Shown piece after piece: positions 5,489 to 6,888 of a DNA stretch of 6,888 nt; within the stretch, counting starts at the first letter, position 1, and every line of letters begins with the position of its first letter. The DNA is taken from assembly GCA_002349525.1 (NCBI GenBank), contig DEDL01000009.1:44512-51399 (forward strand). The letters are read 5' to 3'. The stretch is from Lachnoclostridium sp. UBA2905. GTDB taxonomy: Bacteria; Bacillota; Clostridia; Lachnospirales; Lachnospiraceae. Made by a program: the position numbers and the translations under genes. A model generated the notes under the pieces. The model was not told the DNA's origin. It searched no databases and saw only the letters and a list, made by a program, of their open reading frames with translations.

Positions 5489-6305
5489 ATTGTGAAAATG
5501 GCTGTCCTGACATATCAGTTCCGGCAAATCTTAACTTAATAGAATAATCTGCTGCCTGAAGATCATCTGTACAGGCAGTATCTGTACCCTCAAGCCAAAC
5601 ATGTACCTGTACTGCCTTGTTAACACCTTTTTTAAGTGAAAACAAGGAATTGGTATCTGATAACTTCATACTGTCCGCAGCCGGCAGCCCAAATGTTCTT
5701 ACACTGCCACCATGACTCTTATTAAGAGAATCTGTTCCACCTGGATTGTAAACCCACACTGTATCATCCGTTTCAAATGAGATTCGCATAGCCTTCGGCA
5801 GTGATGGAACCTTGGATGAAACTGCCGTTCCGTCATCTGCATTACTACTGCTGTCTGCACTTGTAAGATGAACAATCATATCTCTCTCAGCCATAAAATT
5901 GAGAGTAAATGAAAGGTATGAGCCTGAATTCTCTTCAACCTTTGTACCATCCTCATATGTAAAAATATTATAATCGGAAGTCGTAACCGGTTCAAGTGGA
6001 GTTTCCTTCATGGAATAGCCCTTATCCTTCTGCATACGTTTTGCAATATCATCAAAGGTAAGAGTCTTGACATAATCATCTATCGTATCGTGTGGGTCAA
6101 GATCCATCTTAAGCTCCACATCTGTAACAATATCAAGTCCCATAGTCTGAACTCTTGCCTTATCAGCAATTGAAAACCATGCAACAGTAGCTGCCGTAAC
6201 AGCTACAAGCGCTATACACACAAGAAGAAATGATATATACACCCTCTGCCGGAGATTTCCGTCATTTTTATACTCTTCCTTAATATTCCGGATATTATCT
6301 TCCAT
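5487..6305 (-). CDS. Surface/secreted protein with SipW (TasA/CalY)-type N-terminal signal
   Basis: This protein has 272 residues. A charged 21-residue N-region precedes a hydrophobic segment (22-44) ending AATVAWFSIADKARV. The A-x-x-x-A-[WF]-F-[ST] pattern just after the hydrophobic core is the hallmark of substrates of SipW-type peptidases (TasA, CalY and relatives). Cleavage is expected close to Ala42, though which bond is cut is not certain. The remainder is a polar, Ser/Thr/Asp-rich extracellular domain with many predicted beta strands. Its C-terminus (VQVHVWLEGTDTAC, then SIKLRFAG) resembles that of the neighbour at 6335-6888, so the two look like paralogues. No LPxTG sorting motif or further membrane helix is seen. 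The start at 6305 has GAGG 7-8 bases upstream. By analogy with TasA it could form a surface fibre; that role is inferred. Confidence 0.75.
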   Translation of the reverse strand: MEDNIRNIKEEYKNDGNLRQRVYISFLLVCIALVAVTAATVAWFSIADKARVQTMGLDIVTDVELKMDLDPHDTIDDYVKTLTFDDIAKRMQKDKGYSMKETPLEPVTTSDYNIFTYEDGTKVEENSGSYLSFTLNFMAERDMIVHLTSADSSSNADDGTAVSSKVPSLPKAMRISFETDDTVWVYNPGGTDSLNKSHGGSVRTFGLPAADSMKLSDTNSLFSLKKGVNKAVQVHVWLEGTDTACTDDLQAADYSIKLRFAGTDMSGQPFSQ

Positions 6306-6312
6306 AAGCGGT

Positions 6313-6316
6313 CCTC
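6313..6316 (-). promoter_or_regulatory. Ribosome binding site of the SipW-type substrate gene
   Basis: The minus strand reads TTGAGGACC, seven to eight bases before the ATG at 6305, inside the 29-base gap after the previous gene. Confidence 0.6.
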
Positions 6317-6334
6317 AAAACTTCTATAGTAATA

Positions 6335-6888
6335 TTACTCACTCAACATTCCATAAAACGCAAGGCGTAAGTCTGATGCATTGAACTCTATTGAAGAGGA
6401 GCAATCAGGATCACAGCCCTCAAGATAATAATACACATCTACTGCATATATCTTATTAAAATCCATTAAAAGCAAAGGCTTTTTAGGAATACTATAAGTA
6501 TTATCCTTATCCGAAAACTTAACTGTATACTCTGAAACTGCCACGGCAGGATCATTGGCTGCATAAACTGCACCCTTAGCATCAAGAGCAACGACCTTGT
6601 CCTTGCCAAGCCTTGTCCCATTAACAACAGTATTGAAAACCTGTTCACTGTCAGGATTGCTCTTTTCTGACACTCTTAAAACATATGTTGACGAGTCCTC
6701 ATCATCAAACTTCAGTCCAAGTCTTGCAGCATTAATCATATTCCCTGCACTGGCCCTGGCAAGACTCTCACTATTCTCATCAAGATACAGCGCCATATGC
6801 CCTGAAACATCCATGCCCTTACTTACTGCCCTAAGATATAATCTTCCGTGATAATAATACTTCTCATCATTCACCTGTTTAAATGATG
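6335..6888 (-). CDS. Probable SipW-dependent-type surface protein, 3' part (start lies beyond right edge)
   Basis: The reading frame is open to the window edge, giving at least 184 residues before the TAA at 6337-6335. A GTG at 6874 is in frame but has no ribosome binding site, and SFKQ codons precede it without a stop. The visible part is therefore read as the C-terminal piece of a longer gene. It contains no membrane helix and is rich in Asp, Ser, Tyr and Asn, as expected for an exported domain. The last 45 residues (VDVYYYLEGCDPDC, then DLRLAFYGM) match the layout of the C-terminus of the next gene (VQVHVWLEGTDTAC, then SIKLRFAG). By analogy the missing N-terminus should carry a SipW-type signal. 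The two cysteines in GCDPDC might form a disulfide. Function beyond exported or surface protein is not recognised. Confidence 0.6.
   Translation of the reverse strand, partial: SFKQVNDEKYYYHGRLYLRAVSKGMDVSGHMALYLDENSESLARASAGNMINAARLGLKFDDEDSSTYVLRVSEKSNPDSEQVFNTVVNGTRLGKDKVVALDAKGAVYAANDPAVAVSEYTVKFSDKDNTYSIPKKPLLLMDFNKIYAVDVYYYLEGCDPDCSSSIEFNASDLRLAFYGMLSE

Noticed and set aside
6328..6339. 12-base perfect palindrome AGTAATATTACT at the stop codon of the right-edge gene
   Set aside because: It is AT-rich, has no loop and no T-tract; too short to separate from chance, although it mirrors the position of the hairpin at 5469-5488.
6872..6874. GTG start for the gene at the right edge
   Set aside because: There is no Shine-Dalgarno sequence before it, and the frame remains open to the window end. 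The gene more likely starts further upstream.

Overview
All seven genes in this window lie on the minus strand, so the window reads from right to left. Moderate AT content, strong AGGAGG-like ribosome binding sites, consensus sigma-A promoter elements and the protein families present suggest a Gram-positive Firmicute, most likely a Clostridia/Lachnospiraceae gut or rumen anaerobe. The lineage is inferred; no rRNA or marker gene is present.

Reading order: (1) the 3' part of a secreted-type protein cut by the right window edge (6335-6888); (2) a protein with a SipW/TasA-type N-terminal signal or anchor and a C-terminus resembling gene 1 (5487-6305); (3) a SipW/ER-type signal peptidase I with a long charged cytosolic tail (4690-5433); (4) a membrane-tethered McrB-like (AAA_5) AAA+ ATPase (3023-4687); (5) a 739-residue protein with a DUF2357-like (McrC-partner-like) N-terminus and a very long coiled coil built of 11-residue repeats in place of the expected nuclease (772-2991); (6) a second SipW/ER-type signal peptidase (162-779). 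Gaps of 29, 53, 2 and 31 bp, then an 8-bp overlap, and the lack of any convincing internal promoter or terminator suggest one operon.

After gene 6 comes a hairpin with a T-tract that probably ends the operon. A consensus promoter (TTGACA, 16 bp, TATAAT) partly overlaps the hairpin and drives the next gene, whose first 22 codons run off the left edge. That gene has a TTG start and looks like a CidA/LrgA-family holin-like membrane protein.

Working model (inference): genes 1 and 2 encode exported surface or fibre-like substrates of the SipW type. The two peptidases process them. The AAA+ protein, held at the membrane by its N-terminal helices, works with the nuclease-less DUF2357 coiled-coil protein as a cytosolic motor or scaffold. 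An McrBC-like pair that has lost its nuclease, placed between two SipW-type peptidases and next to their likely substrates, is the unusual feature of this window and a candidate for an undescribed envelope assembly, export or defence system.
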